The position numbers and the translations under genes are program-made. From Paulinella micropora (Eukaryota > Cercozoa > Imbricatea > Euglyphida > Paulinellidae), in contig WBZZ01005317.1 in assembly GCA_019918135.1 (NCBI GenBank), positions 247,501-311,500 of the forward strand: DNA of 64,000 bases, read 5' to 3'. Below are positions 54,064-64,000 of this stretch, one piece after another. The notes under the pieces were generated by a model. It was given only the letters and a program-made list of their open reading frames with translations, made no database searches and was not told the DNA's origin. Every line of letters begins with the position of its first letter. Positions within the stretch are counted from its first letter, which is position 1.

Positions 54064-54812
54064 CACGTAATAATGATAATAATTATAATATAATAATAAT
54101 AATAATAATATTAATAATAAATATACATATATATACATATATACATATATTGATCTGTCGTGGCTGAACCAGAGGGCCATGCGCCTCCATCCCTCGACCC
54201 AACAGGGACTACAGTGAGTATGTTGGGGAGGGAAGAGTGACTCTAACAATCCTGCATAGAAAGCCCCTAAAAGGAAGTCCCTACTACCCGCACAGTGTCG
54301 GGTACCTTGCAGGAAATCAACTACAAATGATTGATCTTCCCGGCGCGAGAGGTCCACGAGACTGGGTAGGTCCCTCATGGAGGTACTCAAGGGGTAGCAG
54401 ACCTTTCATGCGGTCTGCCAGCGCATGAGGACGTTTGGCGATAAGTGTCTGGGACGCCTCGAAACCCGTCACCACCTCTAGATCTCGGAAGGTACCTACC
54501 CCTTTGACCCACGTGGTGTATATCTCATAAGAACAACACAACAACATAGCCTCGGAACCAGTGGGAAGAGGCCCGACCACCTCTTCCCTTGGGGTGCCAT
54601 ACTGTGCACCCCTCGATACTACTACTACTACAACTACTAATAATAATAATAATAATAATAAAAACTAGGGGCTGCGCCAACACTTGAAAGGATGGTTTGC
54701 GGTGCGCTTCGCGCATCCCCCACCCACCCACCCCCCCCCCCCCCACAGACACACACCCTTTCCCCCCTCGGGCTTGGGTTCCCGGGGGAGCGCCTCCATC
54801 GTCTCACCCGTG
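54064..54812. repeat. Non-LTR-type fragment 2 and junction of units 2 and 3
   Basis: It repeats 42,248-42,996, including the C run, the CA repeat and the 25-base SINE sliver, and joins to virus-like DNA at 54,813 at exactly the same base as the first junction. Confidence 0.9.
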
Positions 54813-56363
54813 ATATTGATTGACGCGCCCGGTTTAAGGCCGAGGAAGGCGTAGGAGGCCAAGAGAACCGAGGACGTGTTCCAGCCCGCCAGCGAGCCGT
54901 TGTAGCCGCTGCCCTCGAACAGGTAGGAAATGTTCATCAGCGGGGGCCCCCCGCTTGCCGGTACCGAGAGGTTCCTAAGATTTTGGGTACCTCTGAGCTG
55001 TGCCCCGCGCCCCGGTTCCAGGGCGAAGCCGCCGCCGAAAGAAACCGACTGCAGGGCCGCCGACATTTTGGCAGGCAGGCCGGCGGTCGAGACTGCGGCC
55101 AAAACGCAAACAGAGCCGAGCCTAGAGACGGTGAGGTTGTAAGCGCCGCCGCGCTGGTAGGTATGCGCGCACGGGGGGCCGCGGAGGGAACAACGCGAGC
55201 CATCCGTCTCGTCGCCCCAGTCGACCAGGAGCACGGATAGGTTGCTGCAGGCGTCGGCAGTTCTGGCAAGGGGCAAGTGGAAATCGTCGGGCCTATCGAG
55301 AAAGATTCGCAGGCGCAGGGGCTCCCGGGGCCGGGGCGCGGGCGAGTGATGTCGCAGGCCGGGGACAGCCGCGACATCACACGGCCCTGGAGGCCGCGGC
55401 AGCCGTTGATCTCGGCCACGCACGCCAGGTCCCAGGAGCTAATGTCAGGGCCCTCTGAGGGCGTGAGGCCGTCGAACATGTCGCGCGCCCACCGCACCGA
55501 CGACGTGTTCCAAAGCTCAAGCCCGGCCACCTTTTGACGCACGCGGGTGAACATGCCGGTGGCGTTGACGAGCTGCCCCGTGCGGGGCGGGCAGACCTGC
55601 AGCAGATTCTCTGCGTTGGCAAACTGCAGGCCGTTCAGCGGTTCGGGCCCGATGTGCTGGCCAAAGCAGGCCCTCAGCAGCCCCCGCGCGGCCTCCGGGG
55701 GGTAGTTCCGCAAGGTAAAGGCGGGAGGTGACCCGCAGGAACCCTGCCACGTGACCGCGACGTCAAAGACACCGCCCTCCGCGTACCGGTGCGTGCACAT
55801 CGATGCGTGCAGCTCGCAGATGTCTGTCTGGCCGTCCCCCCAGCTGACCCGTACCACGCTTTCGTTGTGCGGTGTGCAGTTGGCAGCCGCAAGTAGCCTC
55901 CTCCGCGGCAACGGGCCGACGGGCTCTAGCGGAAGAGAGAGAGAGTGGTATTGTCGGAAACGTTCCATTGCAAGTTGAGATCCGGGGCAGCCACGGGCGT
56001 GGTGGTGGTGGGCGGGACGGACGACGGTGGCTGCGTCGTGGGCGGGACGGACGACGGGGGTTGCGTCGTGGCCGGGACGGACGGCTGCGTCGTGGCCGGG
56101 ACGGACGGCTGCGTCGTGGCCGGGACGGACGGCTGCGTCGTGGCCGGGACGGACGGCTGCGTCGTGGCCGGGACGGACGGCTGCGTCGTGACAGGGACGG
56201 ACGACGGTGGCGTGGCGTGGGCAAGGAATGAGTGCCTAGGTGTGCACAGCCGTTGGCTACGGAGCCGCGCGCGCAAACCGCACAAGGCCGAATTTGAGGG
56301 CAACATGAGGAGGGCACACACAGCTCCGAACAGAGCGGTGGCAGCTAGCCTGCCTACCCTCAT
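54665..56363 (-). pseudogene. Surface-protein gene, copy 3, chimeric 3' end and extra frameshift
   Basis: It has five SVPATTQP units, the shared CT-tract phase break and the same chimeric tail as copy 2. It also has one fewer C near 55,326 (ggctcccgggg against ggctccccgggg), which changes phase between the first BspA-type region and the second PKD. Confidence 0.72.
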
Positions 56364-56759
56364 TTTTTTTTACAAAAAAAAAAAGAGTGTACAGTTTCCC
56401 CTTTTTTAATTCTCTTTTTTTTAAACACTAAACAACTCAAAAGAAAAAAAACAAAACTAACAAAACCTCTGGAGAAACACTCTCCAATCCAACAAACAAG
56501 TATAATCTAAAAAAAGCCCCCCCCCTCCCCGACCCCCAACTGGCTAGCGCGCAGGCAAACAAAAAAAACCTTGCTGCCAGTAAAAAAGCCTGGGAGGGAA
56601 GAAACAAGCCACCCAGAATTTCTTTTTTGACAGGGAGATTTCTACAGCCCCTCGCCCTGCCCCATCACCACCCCCCTCTCTCTCCCCACTCCCCCAAAAA
56701 AAGAACTTTTCGTTTCCCATCCCCCCCCCCCCCACCTCCAACTCTCTCAGCCCTTCCCT

Positions 56760-58745
56760 CTAGCCCCGCACAGTCCGACACCTGCACTTCAAGGGGTAAC
56801 ACTGCGCCCGAGACTTTTCTAGGGCCGCGGTCCAGCCTACCGCCACGGCCCAGCCTACCCCCGCCCACGCAAGTAAAAACACCAGCAGACAGGTGACAAA
56901 GGAGCCGGCGGCGACTGCGCGGTTGTGGCCGACCCGCAGGGGCGGGACGTGCTTTAGGGCGCTGCTCTCGCCGCTCAGGTACCTGCTGTGCCAGACCTCG
57001 AAGTTGCTGCTCAGGTTAGCTAGCTGGCCGGGGCTCACGGCGTTAGCACCGACGCCTATCGCGTCCAGCAAGCACTTGGTGTCGTTCGCGCGGTTGCCGA
57101 GCGAACCCAGAAAGCTCCACACCTCGTCGTTGGTCCCGTTACTGCTGTTGAAGGCTGTTTCAAACACCGTCCAGTTGCTCTTGAGCTCCGCGAGTTTCGC
57201 TTACAGATCCGACACTCTGGCGTCGAGTTGCAGACGCTGCCGCGCCAGCTCTTCGACCGTGTTGCCCTGGCCGGCGGACCAGTCGGCCAGCGACTGTACC
57301 GCGGCGGCGGCGTCCCCCGCGCCGACATTCGTGTTCGTCGGCGCGAACGGGTCTGCCGACTGTGAGGAGGAGGCCAGGGCGCGGCGCGGCGAAAGCGTCG
57401 TCGCGTTAATGGTGGCGTTGGTGTCGTTGCCCAACACCCACACCCCGACGGCCGAGCGCGTGACCCAGCCCCGGCCGTAGTCTAGGATGCTCTGTGTGAC
57501 GAGCCGCTGCCAGTCGGCCTGCGCCTGCAACGAGGCTACGCTCAGGTTCGCGATCTGGCCCAACAGCACCGCTTGTTCGTTAGTGTAGGAGCTACGCAGC
57601 AGCTCCTGCTCGAACGCGGGCGGGATAGCGGCGGCCGCCTGCCACACAAAGCACAACGCGCCGCCCACGAGCAGCCGTACCTCGGCGGGGCTGGTACAAT
57701 TGGGCTTCGTCACGAGCGGCCACACCAGGCGCAGCGCGGGCGGCAACGTCGAGATGCACCAGCCGCTCGTGCCGCGGACTGATATTTGCGCCGAGACAAC
57801 CTCTGTGGACCAGAACTCCAGCGCCATGTCGGCCGTGCCCGGCAGCGCCACGCTGACCTGCCGCGGGCACGCCGATGCCGACACCGGCGGCGGTCCACCG
57901 CCGTTGGCGGCCGCCGTCATGTTCGAGGGCACGTGCAGCTGCGCCGTGACCCGGCCGCGGCCCGACGCGGCACGCCACACCAGGCGCCCGCCGACCTTCG
58001 ACTGCTGTAGTTCGAAGTCCTGCAGCACCGCGCACAAACGCCGTACGGGCGTTCCGGGCGCCCGCGCGCAGAACAGTCGGTTCTCTACCTTGACCACCGG
58101 TCGCGCCAGCACGACGGGTGCCAACAGTGCCAGGCGCGGGTCGAAGTCGTCCGCCGCGGGCTGGTCGTGCGCCAGCGAGCCGTGCTCGTGGCGGTAGAAG
58201 TCCTCGAAGCTGAACATGTCCCACGTGCCGTCGCCGCGCGCACTGTTTCGCGCGGCCGCCACGGGCAGGCGCACTGTATTTAAGCACACGCCGCCCGCCG
58301 CGCGCGACGCGCGCATGTGCGCGCTGCCGCCCTGACAAACATCGTCCGGGTCCACGTCCACGACGTAACGTTGCCCGGCCGCGGGCGTCGGCGCCGTACA
58401 ATTGCCGTCCAGCGCGCAATCGGGTTCGCCCGCGTAGTACCAGTCCTGGCCAACAGCTCCGCGCCGCCGATGTCGTGGTCTACTAGCTCCCAGCGCAGCT
58501 CAGACACACTCTTCTCCAGCTGCCGGATTGTGGCGGCGCCGAGGCCGGCCAGCTCGGGGCCGTTGCGGTCCAGCTCGACCGACAGCTCAACCCTCGGCGA
58601 GTTGTTGGCGCCGATGCGCTGCAGCCGCACCGCGCGCGCGCCGTGCGTGAGCCAGCTGCTGCGGTAGCAGTTGACGAGGTCGGTCGGCACGTCGTTCTGG
58701 CGCAGCAGCTGCAGCTCCTGGGTGAGGAGCGGGGCCAGCAGTGGC
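56760..58745 (-). pseudogene. Envelope-glycoprotein-like gene, copy 3
   Basis: It has the same in-frame TAA (57,201-57,203), membrane segment and upstream phase change as the other copies, and shares copy 2's substitutions. Confidence 0.6.
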
Positions 58746-59217
58746 CAGCGTGGCCAGGATGAGCAGCCTCACCCGCCCACATAGGTACAGCAGCGCGGCA
58801 CAGAAGCAAGCCAGGCTGGTGGACTTGCCCCAGCGGCGGGGGCAGAGGATCAGCGTGCCGAACGGGTACGTGGCGCGCCCGAGCTGCTCCAGCATGCCCG
58901 GCCGCTCGCACTGGAACTCGATCTTGCCCAGGATCAGCTCCGCGCACGACACGAGCATCGCGTCGTGGAACCTCTTCTGGTCCAGCGAGCGGGGCTCGCC
59001 CTCGGTCAGGAAGAGGTCCAGCGTCGCCCGCACCTCCTGCAGGCGCGCCGCGCCGGCCGAAGCCGCCGGCCCGTTCGCCTCGTCCTCGTCCTCCTCGGGG
59101 GGGGCGGGCCGGGGGGGCCGCCTGCAGCCGCGCGTCCCAGGCCTGGCGCAGCCGCTGCAGCAGCAGGGACTGCGGGTCGTCCTCGTGGCCTACGGGGGCC
59201 GGCGGCGCGCTGGACAT
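58746..59217 (-). CDS. Terminase-like ATPase N-terminal part, copy 3
   Basis: Met at 59,217, Walker A region kept. The G-rich run near 59,098-59,118 differs in length from copy 1, so the Ala/Pro-rich leader changes phase before the helical domain. It is a homopolymer difference, so likely not biological. Confidence 0.48.
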
Positions 59218-59509
59218 CGGGGGTGCCGGCCGTTTCAGGCAGGCGTCGCCCACCGCCCACCGCACGCGGCCCCCCGGGGGCCGGAACCCCCCGCGCCCCC
59301 CGGCGTCGTCCCCTACCCTGCCCCCGACCTTCCCTCGAACCAACCCGCGCCGCCGGCCTGCCTCTCGGTGTGGGGGAGGGGAGGGAGGGGGGGCAAACGC
59401 TTGGCGGAGGGGGGGGGGGGGGGGGGAGGAAACTGTGCCTGCCGGCGACCCCCCCCCCCCCCCCACCGAGCGTCGTCCACCGTCGCTGCCCCAAAACCGG
59501 TCCGGCGCC

Positions 59510-60648
59510 ATGGCCAGCGCCCGAGTGCTGAACCCGGCGCCCTTTAACGCCAGCGGCAACCAGGGTTGGCGCTGCTTCTTGCATGCTACGCTGCAGGTGC
59601 TGCTGTGCAGCCCCGAAATGCGCATCGCGGTCCTGCGCCTAGTACAGGAGGAATATTTTCCGCGGGGGGAGTTGTTGCCGGACGCTCCCCCGCACCACCG
59701 GGGGGGGGGGGGGGCGAGGGTCCTCCTCGCCTGGCTGCACCGGCACCCGCGGGGCGTGGCCCTGCCGCCGTACGACGTAGAGTGCCTGGCCACTGACTCG
59801 GACCCCGCTGCAGACCCCGGCGCCTCGGTGTTGCCCCAGGGCCGCTCCCCGGGCCCGCAGGATGCATGGGACTTTGCGCAGGACGTGATCCAGCGTTTTT
59901 TCTTGCGCCGGCGCTGGGCCCTGGGGGGGCCCGCCGGGCCCGGCCTCCTGACGTCGGCTTGCGCGGAGCTCCACCGCCTGTTGACCGTCTGCGCCCAGCA
60001 CCAACTGCGGCGAGTGGCTAGTGTGATCTTGACCTGGGGCGAGCAAGGCGCGCGCTGCCTGAGCTGGCGGGCGCAGAGGAAACCCGGCTGCAGGAGGCGG
60101 GCCTCAAGTACGAGCGCCACGTCCAGTTAGAAGAGCTGCCACTGGTGTGCCAGCCGGCCGGCTACCAGCGCCTGATGGCACGCCTCGCCTCGCTAGCGGC
60201 CACGGAGCGCCTGCCGCCCGTCCTGTTCGTGTTCGTCAGGCGGGTCGTCGCCGGCGCGGGCGACGCGCGCACCAAGGACCGCTCGCCGCTCGCCCCCTTG
60301 TGGGGAGAGTTCGTGTGCCGGCGGGCGGGGGCCGAACCGCAACGCTACGTGCTCGCGGGGCTGCAGGCACGCCTGGGCGCCAGCGCACACCGCGGGCACT
60401 ACGTAGCCCTCGCGCGCTCTCACATGGGAGCCGACAGCGACTGGTGGTACTTGGACGACCTGCAACCGAAGCCGGCCAGGCACGCGCGCTCGGCCTGGTG
60501 GCGCACGGACCAGGGCTGGGACTGGCACGACCTGCCCCGGGCGGGCCGCCTCGGGCGCTGGGGCAGGCGGTGCACGCTGCTGTGCTACGTGCGGGCGGGC
60601 CCCGGCGCGCTAGGGGCGTCCGCCCCCTCTTCCCCCCTCTTCCCCTAG
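59510..60648 (+). CDS. USP-like protease, copy 3 (most complete N-terminal frame)
   Basis: The N-terminal frame from 59,510 is open through the Cys box to about 60,060 without interruption, longer than in copies 1 and 2. It then changes to the frame that holds the His box and the WWYLDD segment and ends at 60,648. Only one phase change remains, which supports an originally intact gene. Confidence 0.66.
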
Positions 60649-60971
60649 GTCGTGCACCACATGCTTGTGGCCCGGGCTCCACCGCGGTGAGCCACTGGTA
60701 GCGGCGGCCAGCGGCCTGAGCAGGAGAGTGCACGGGGCGCCCCCTGCCAGGTCAGGCAGGGGGGCTACTCCGTCTCCTCTCCGCCCTTTCCTCTCAGCAG
60801 CCCAAGTTCTTTCCCCCTTTTCTGTCTCCCTCTGCCCCCCTTCCCCCCGCCTCGCCCGTCGTGATCATCAGTCAAGCAGCTTTCTTTTATTTAAAAAAAG
60901 ACTTTTCTTGCCCGGCCTGGCCCTCTCCGTGGCTGCCTCTACCCAGCGCCGCCAGATTGGCGGGTTCCAGC

Positions 60972-61927
60972 ATGGCCTCGCCAAACGCCATAGGGACAGT
61001 GCCTACCCCCGGTGTGGGGGGTAACTTGTCGGCAACGCCGGGCGGCCTGTACGGGCTGAGGTGGGACGCGAAGTGCCTGGCGGGGGACAACGTCTGGGCT
61101 GGGAGTCACACCACGTACCAATGCCTCCAACCTGAGGAGGAGCCGTGCCCGGCCCCAGGACCAGACGCCTACCTCACCCCACGGGACTGGCCGGTAACCA
61201 CCGCAGTATTGACAACTGCGGCGACAGCGGCGGCGGGGTTAGCATACTCGCAACGGCGAAGGCACAGGCGCAAGGGCCCGCGTGCGACCTCGTCACGGGC
61301 CCGCGCCCCGGACGCTTCTCGGGAGGTGCTGTGGTGTTACGAGCTGCGGTATCCCGGGGGGGTGGGCTTTGCGTTCTATACCGAGACGGGGGCAGGCACG
61401 ACAGTAGCTGAGCAAGTCCGCGAGGCAGAGGTGCCCGTACACTTGCAGCGCCTCGTAGACGCCTACGCCGCCTCCCCTCCGGGCAACTGGCTGCACTACC
61501 CGGGCGGTCCCCCGCTCAAGTCGTCGCACCCCCGCCCCGTCCCCTCGCTGCTTCGGCAACTCCTGGACGCTAGGTACCTACGCTGCCTGGGGCTGGGCTA
61601 CCGGCTAGCACTCCGAGGAGCGGAGCCAACAGGCCCGGCCAGGACGCGATCGGCGGCCTCGTCTGTGCTGTCACCCCCTCCCCTCGGCCAACCACGCGGG
61701 TCCGGGCGCCACAGAAAGAGCGACACGAGACCGGAAGCGAGCTCCCCCCCGGGCGCCCCCCGCCGCCGCCTCCTGCCCCGGCGGGACCGAGCGCATGGTC
61801 GGGCGCGGTGGGGCCCCGATCGCAGGGGGAGATGGTGTTCCTAAAGCCAAAGGTTGCACGGACTTTACGGAAGCTGGCAAAGAAAGCAGAGGCAATACGC
61901 GGCCAAGCGCTAGCTCTCGCAAAATGA
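60972..61927 (+). CDS. Unknown protein, copy 3
   Basis: Start and middle are as in copy 1. A single C is missing near 61,676 (tcaccccctcccctc against tcacccccctcccctc), which shifts the Pro-rich region, so the predicted C-terminus differs although the downstream DNA and TGA at 61,925-61,927 are conserved. Confidence 0.58.
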
Positions 61928-63889
61928 CGTAACGTTGCTATGTATGAAAAGACATTACCCTACCCTTGCCCACCAAGCAAGCAAGCAACCAAGCATGCAA
62001 GCAAACAAGTAAGCAAGCAAGCAAGTAAGCAGGCAAACAAGCAAGCAAGTAAGTAAGCAAGCAAGCATACAAGCATACCAGCAGGTAAGCAAGCAAACAA
62101 GCAAACTGCTTAGCAAACAAGCAAGCAATCAATCCTCGCTCACCCCGACACTACCTAATATTTATAATACGTAAACACATATCAATCCTCCACAATCCCT
62201 CAGTCATGGCTCTAAAAAGAACCAAACCTCAGGCTAGAGAAGAGAACACAGCAGACTATCGTCTATAATAGCCTCCTAGCTAGCTCAACAGTCTAGCTAT
62301 GCTCGCTCTTGTGGTACTAGGTGCAGCCTTTCGCACATCACCTAGTGGTTCTAGGTGCAGCCTTCCGCACGTCACGTAGCACTAGGTACAGCCTTCCGCA
62401 CGTAATCTAGTGGTTCGCTAGTGGCTGCCTTCCGCACACACACCAACTAGTTGTTAGCGCGGACGAACCGGAATATCCCTATCGGGTGAGGATCTTCACC
62501 GTACACGGGGGAAACATCAGCAATATGCCTAGCTGTTTTTGGTTTCGCAGAAGTAGACTCTACTGTCTTTCAAACTGCGGGAACCGTCCTCTAGCTTAGC
62601 TAACCAAGGCTTCATAACCTGTATCTGAATACTGTTCCTGCACAGAGGTAGCAAGCCGTCCACGGACCGGTTCAAGCTCAGTCACGATCGCATCGTACCA
62701 CAAGTTTTATTGAAAAGGCACAGACAGAACAACACTGCCAGGCACGTCCTGAAGGGATGGTTCTACCGACACACATCCTACAGACCGGCCGGGTCATATT
62801 GAATCGGTCCGTTACAGTATGAATACAATCTATATTATTCTAACAATATTATGGTTTAAAAAGTGTAACGTTCACTTCTAGTAATATTATCGTTATCAGG
62901 TTAAGAGTGTTAGTAATATTAACTGCCTCTCATTGTGTATGTTTTGACACTGGTGTATATAAATGTTGCAAATATTTATCTATCTGCGCCTACTACAGAC
63001 GAAGACTATTAAAATTAACTGTAAATTGACAGTAGGCTAGGTGAGGTATTGATAGTACATTACAACTGTATTTACGTTCTATCCCGATATCTGTCACGAG
63101 GCGGCGCGGTAAGTTCGACTTCTCGCGCGCACAGGGGTGAGCGCGCTCGGGGGGAAGGGATTATTCCGGCCCACCCGGTATATAATAGCAATACTTACCG
63201 TTCGGGTCTGTCGGTTATCCTTGGTCTGAAGGCTACGGAGTCCCTACTTTAGGTATTCCACAGTCTTCACATCGTTAGTACAGTTTAAATATCGTACTAT
63301 CGTAACAGAACATAAAGGCAATTTGCCACCAGTACCAGAAAACATGGTAATACAGGAATGATTACTAAGTATTTAGTAATAAGAGTGAAGATACCGTCAC
63401 TGTACGGTTATGCTGTAGTGGACTAGGATCTATTTAATTCTTCAAATGGTACACAGTGTGCCTTCTACCGTACATGGCAATAGAAAAAGATTGATATGCT
63501 GCATATTGTCTTAATCCCTGGTCTCTTGTTGCCAATCGGTAATTTTGGTTACCAATTGTTAATTATGTTACGCAAGTACGGAAACATTTACAAAAATTTG
63601 CACAATCACACTAGTCGTTTTTGTTACCGATTGGTAACGAAAATTACTATTTGGTAATCCCAGGGACTTAGACAATATTCATGGCGCTTCATGTGTGGGC
63701 GAAGGAGGACTCACACGAATGTCTTGAAGGTCAGATTACCGGTAAAGTGTGGAATGATATCTGTAATATTGCTGTACTTGTTATAATCAAATCTTGATCA
63801 TTTTTCTTTCTTTCTTTCTTTTCTTTTTTTTCCTTCTCTCTCTCTCCCCCCCTCTCTCTCTCTCCCCCCCCCTCTCTCTCTTCTCTTCT

Positions 63890-63923
<34 letters not shown>

Positions 63924-64000
63924 CGTTTGTTTTGTTTTGACAAAGGCTTCAAATGAATGTGCAGCTACGTGACATCGCTTTGCATGGCATCCTTTTCTTG
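61928..64000. other. Non-coding block of unit 3 (cut by window end)
   Basis: It repeats 38,286 to about 40,345: CAAG repeat at 61,970-62,130, GGTGCAGCCTTCCGCAC repeats, and the palindrome at about 63,621-63,636, here with one changed base (ttaccgattggtaa). CT/C tracts are longer than in units 1 and 2, followed by the GT run at about 63,896-63,921. No gene. Confidence 0.85.

Larger units (their letters stand above)
42997..54812. repeat. Tandem array unit 2 (11,816 bp)
   Basis: A full second copy, almost identical to unit 1 apart from scattered substitutions, one extra 24-bp coding repeat and homopolymer-length changes. It shares its substitutions with unit 3 more than with unit 1. Confidence 0.95.
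54813..64000. repeat. Tandem array unit 3 (incomplete, cut by window end)
   Basis: 9.2 kb of a third copy, up to the position equivalent to about 40,345 in unit 1. The number of further copies beyond the window is unknown. Confidence 0.95.

Noticed and set aside
31201..54812. Array as a pure assembly duplication
   Set aside because: Shared substitutions and the extra 24-bp repeat in units 2 and 3 give a history that an assembler would not create; still, read-level proof is needed.
58483..60120. 545-codon minus-strand frame across the USP/terminase gap in unit 3
   Set aside because: It runs through the G/C homopolymers and antisense to the Cys box, and exists at this length only in one unit; it is a shadow frame.

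Overview
The window reads as nuclear DNA of a eukaryote, most likely an invertebrate animal, although no single feature fixes the lineage. The evidence is long microsatellites (GATA, TAG, CT, CATA and AAT runs), a tRNA-derived SINE with AAT tails, LTR and non-LTR retroelement remains, minisatellites, and no operons or prokaryotic gene layout. Inside this AT-rich, repeat-filled background sits a GC-rich, gene-dense block from about 23.1 kb to 38.3 kb that looks like an integrated large double-stranded DNA virus, or a piece of one. Part of that block, together with neighbouring repeats, is then repeated in tandem to the end of the window.

Layout. 1-4.6 kb: low-complexity DNA, including a fold-back element with ~216-bp inverted arms around a microsatellite core. 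4.6-6.4 kb: no recognisable gene. 6.4-7.8 kb: a possible LTR and a Copia-like gag remnant. 7.8-9.2 kb: two related GTATGAGGGAC minisatellites. 9.5-10.4 kb: a broken gene with a RanBP2-type zinc finger and a methyltransferase fold. 10.4-11.1 kb: a SINE, a second AAT-tailed repeat and a palindrome. 11.7-12.7 kb: a LINE ORF1-like reading frame. 12.7-20.6 kb: a decayed Ty3/Gypsy retrotransposon (gag, protease-like, RT, RNase H, integrase, extra 3' frame). 20.8-23.1 kb: a ~2.3-kb inverted repeat with 1.1-kb arms about 99% alike and a 90-bp spacer. Its right arm cuts straight into a truncated GC-rich gene.

Virus-like block. In order: a truncated Cys-rich frame (+); an unknown basic/globular protein (-); an F-box-like protein with leucine-rich repeats (+); a small basic frame (+); a repeat-rich beta-solenoid/LRR-like protein broken by one frameshift (+); a secreted mucin/PKD/BspA-type surface protein (-); an envelope-glycoprotein-like gene with a C-terminal membrane anchor, broken by a stop and a frame change (-); the N-terminal part of a terminase-like packaging ATPase (-); a ubiquitin-specific-protease-like gene (+); and an unknown protein with a possible membrane segment (+). 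An F-box protein and a deubiquitinase in one element would suggest interference with host ubiquitin signalling, while the terminase and glycoprotein would point to a herpesvirus-like or related tailed-phage/HK97-lineage virus. These are family-level inferences from short motifs.

Tandem array. From 31,201 to the end, an 11.8-kb unit occurs at least 2.8 times (31,201-42,996; 42,997-54,812; 54,813-64,000 and beyond). Each unit starts inside the surface-protein gene and carries the glycoprotein, terminase, protease and last unknown gene. About 2.3 kb of non-coding DNA and a SINE/non-LTR cluster follow, ending at a join in a 25-bp SINE sliver. Units 2 and 3 share base changes and one extra 24-bp coding repeat that unit 1 lacks, so the array is probably a real, stepwise amplification. 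Many single-copy frame differences fall in G/C homopolymers and are probably consensus errors. Three gene breaks are identical in all units and so predate the amplification.
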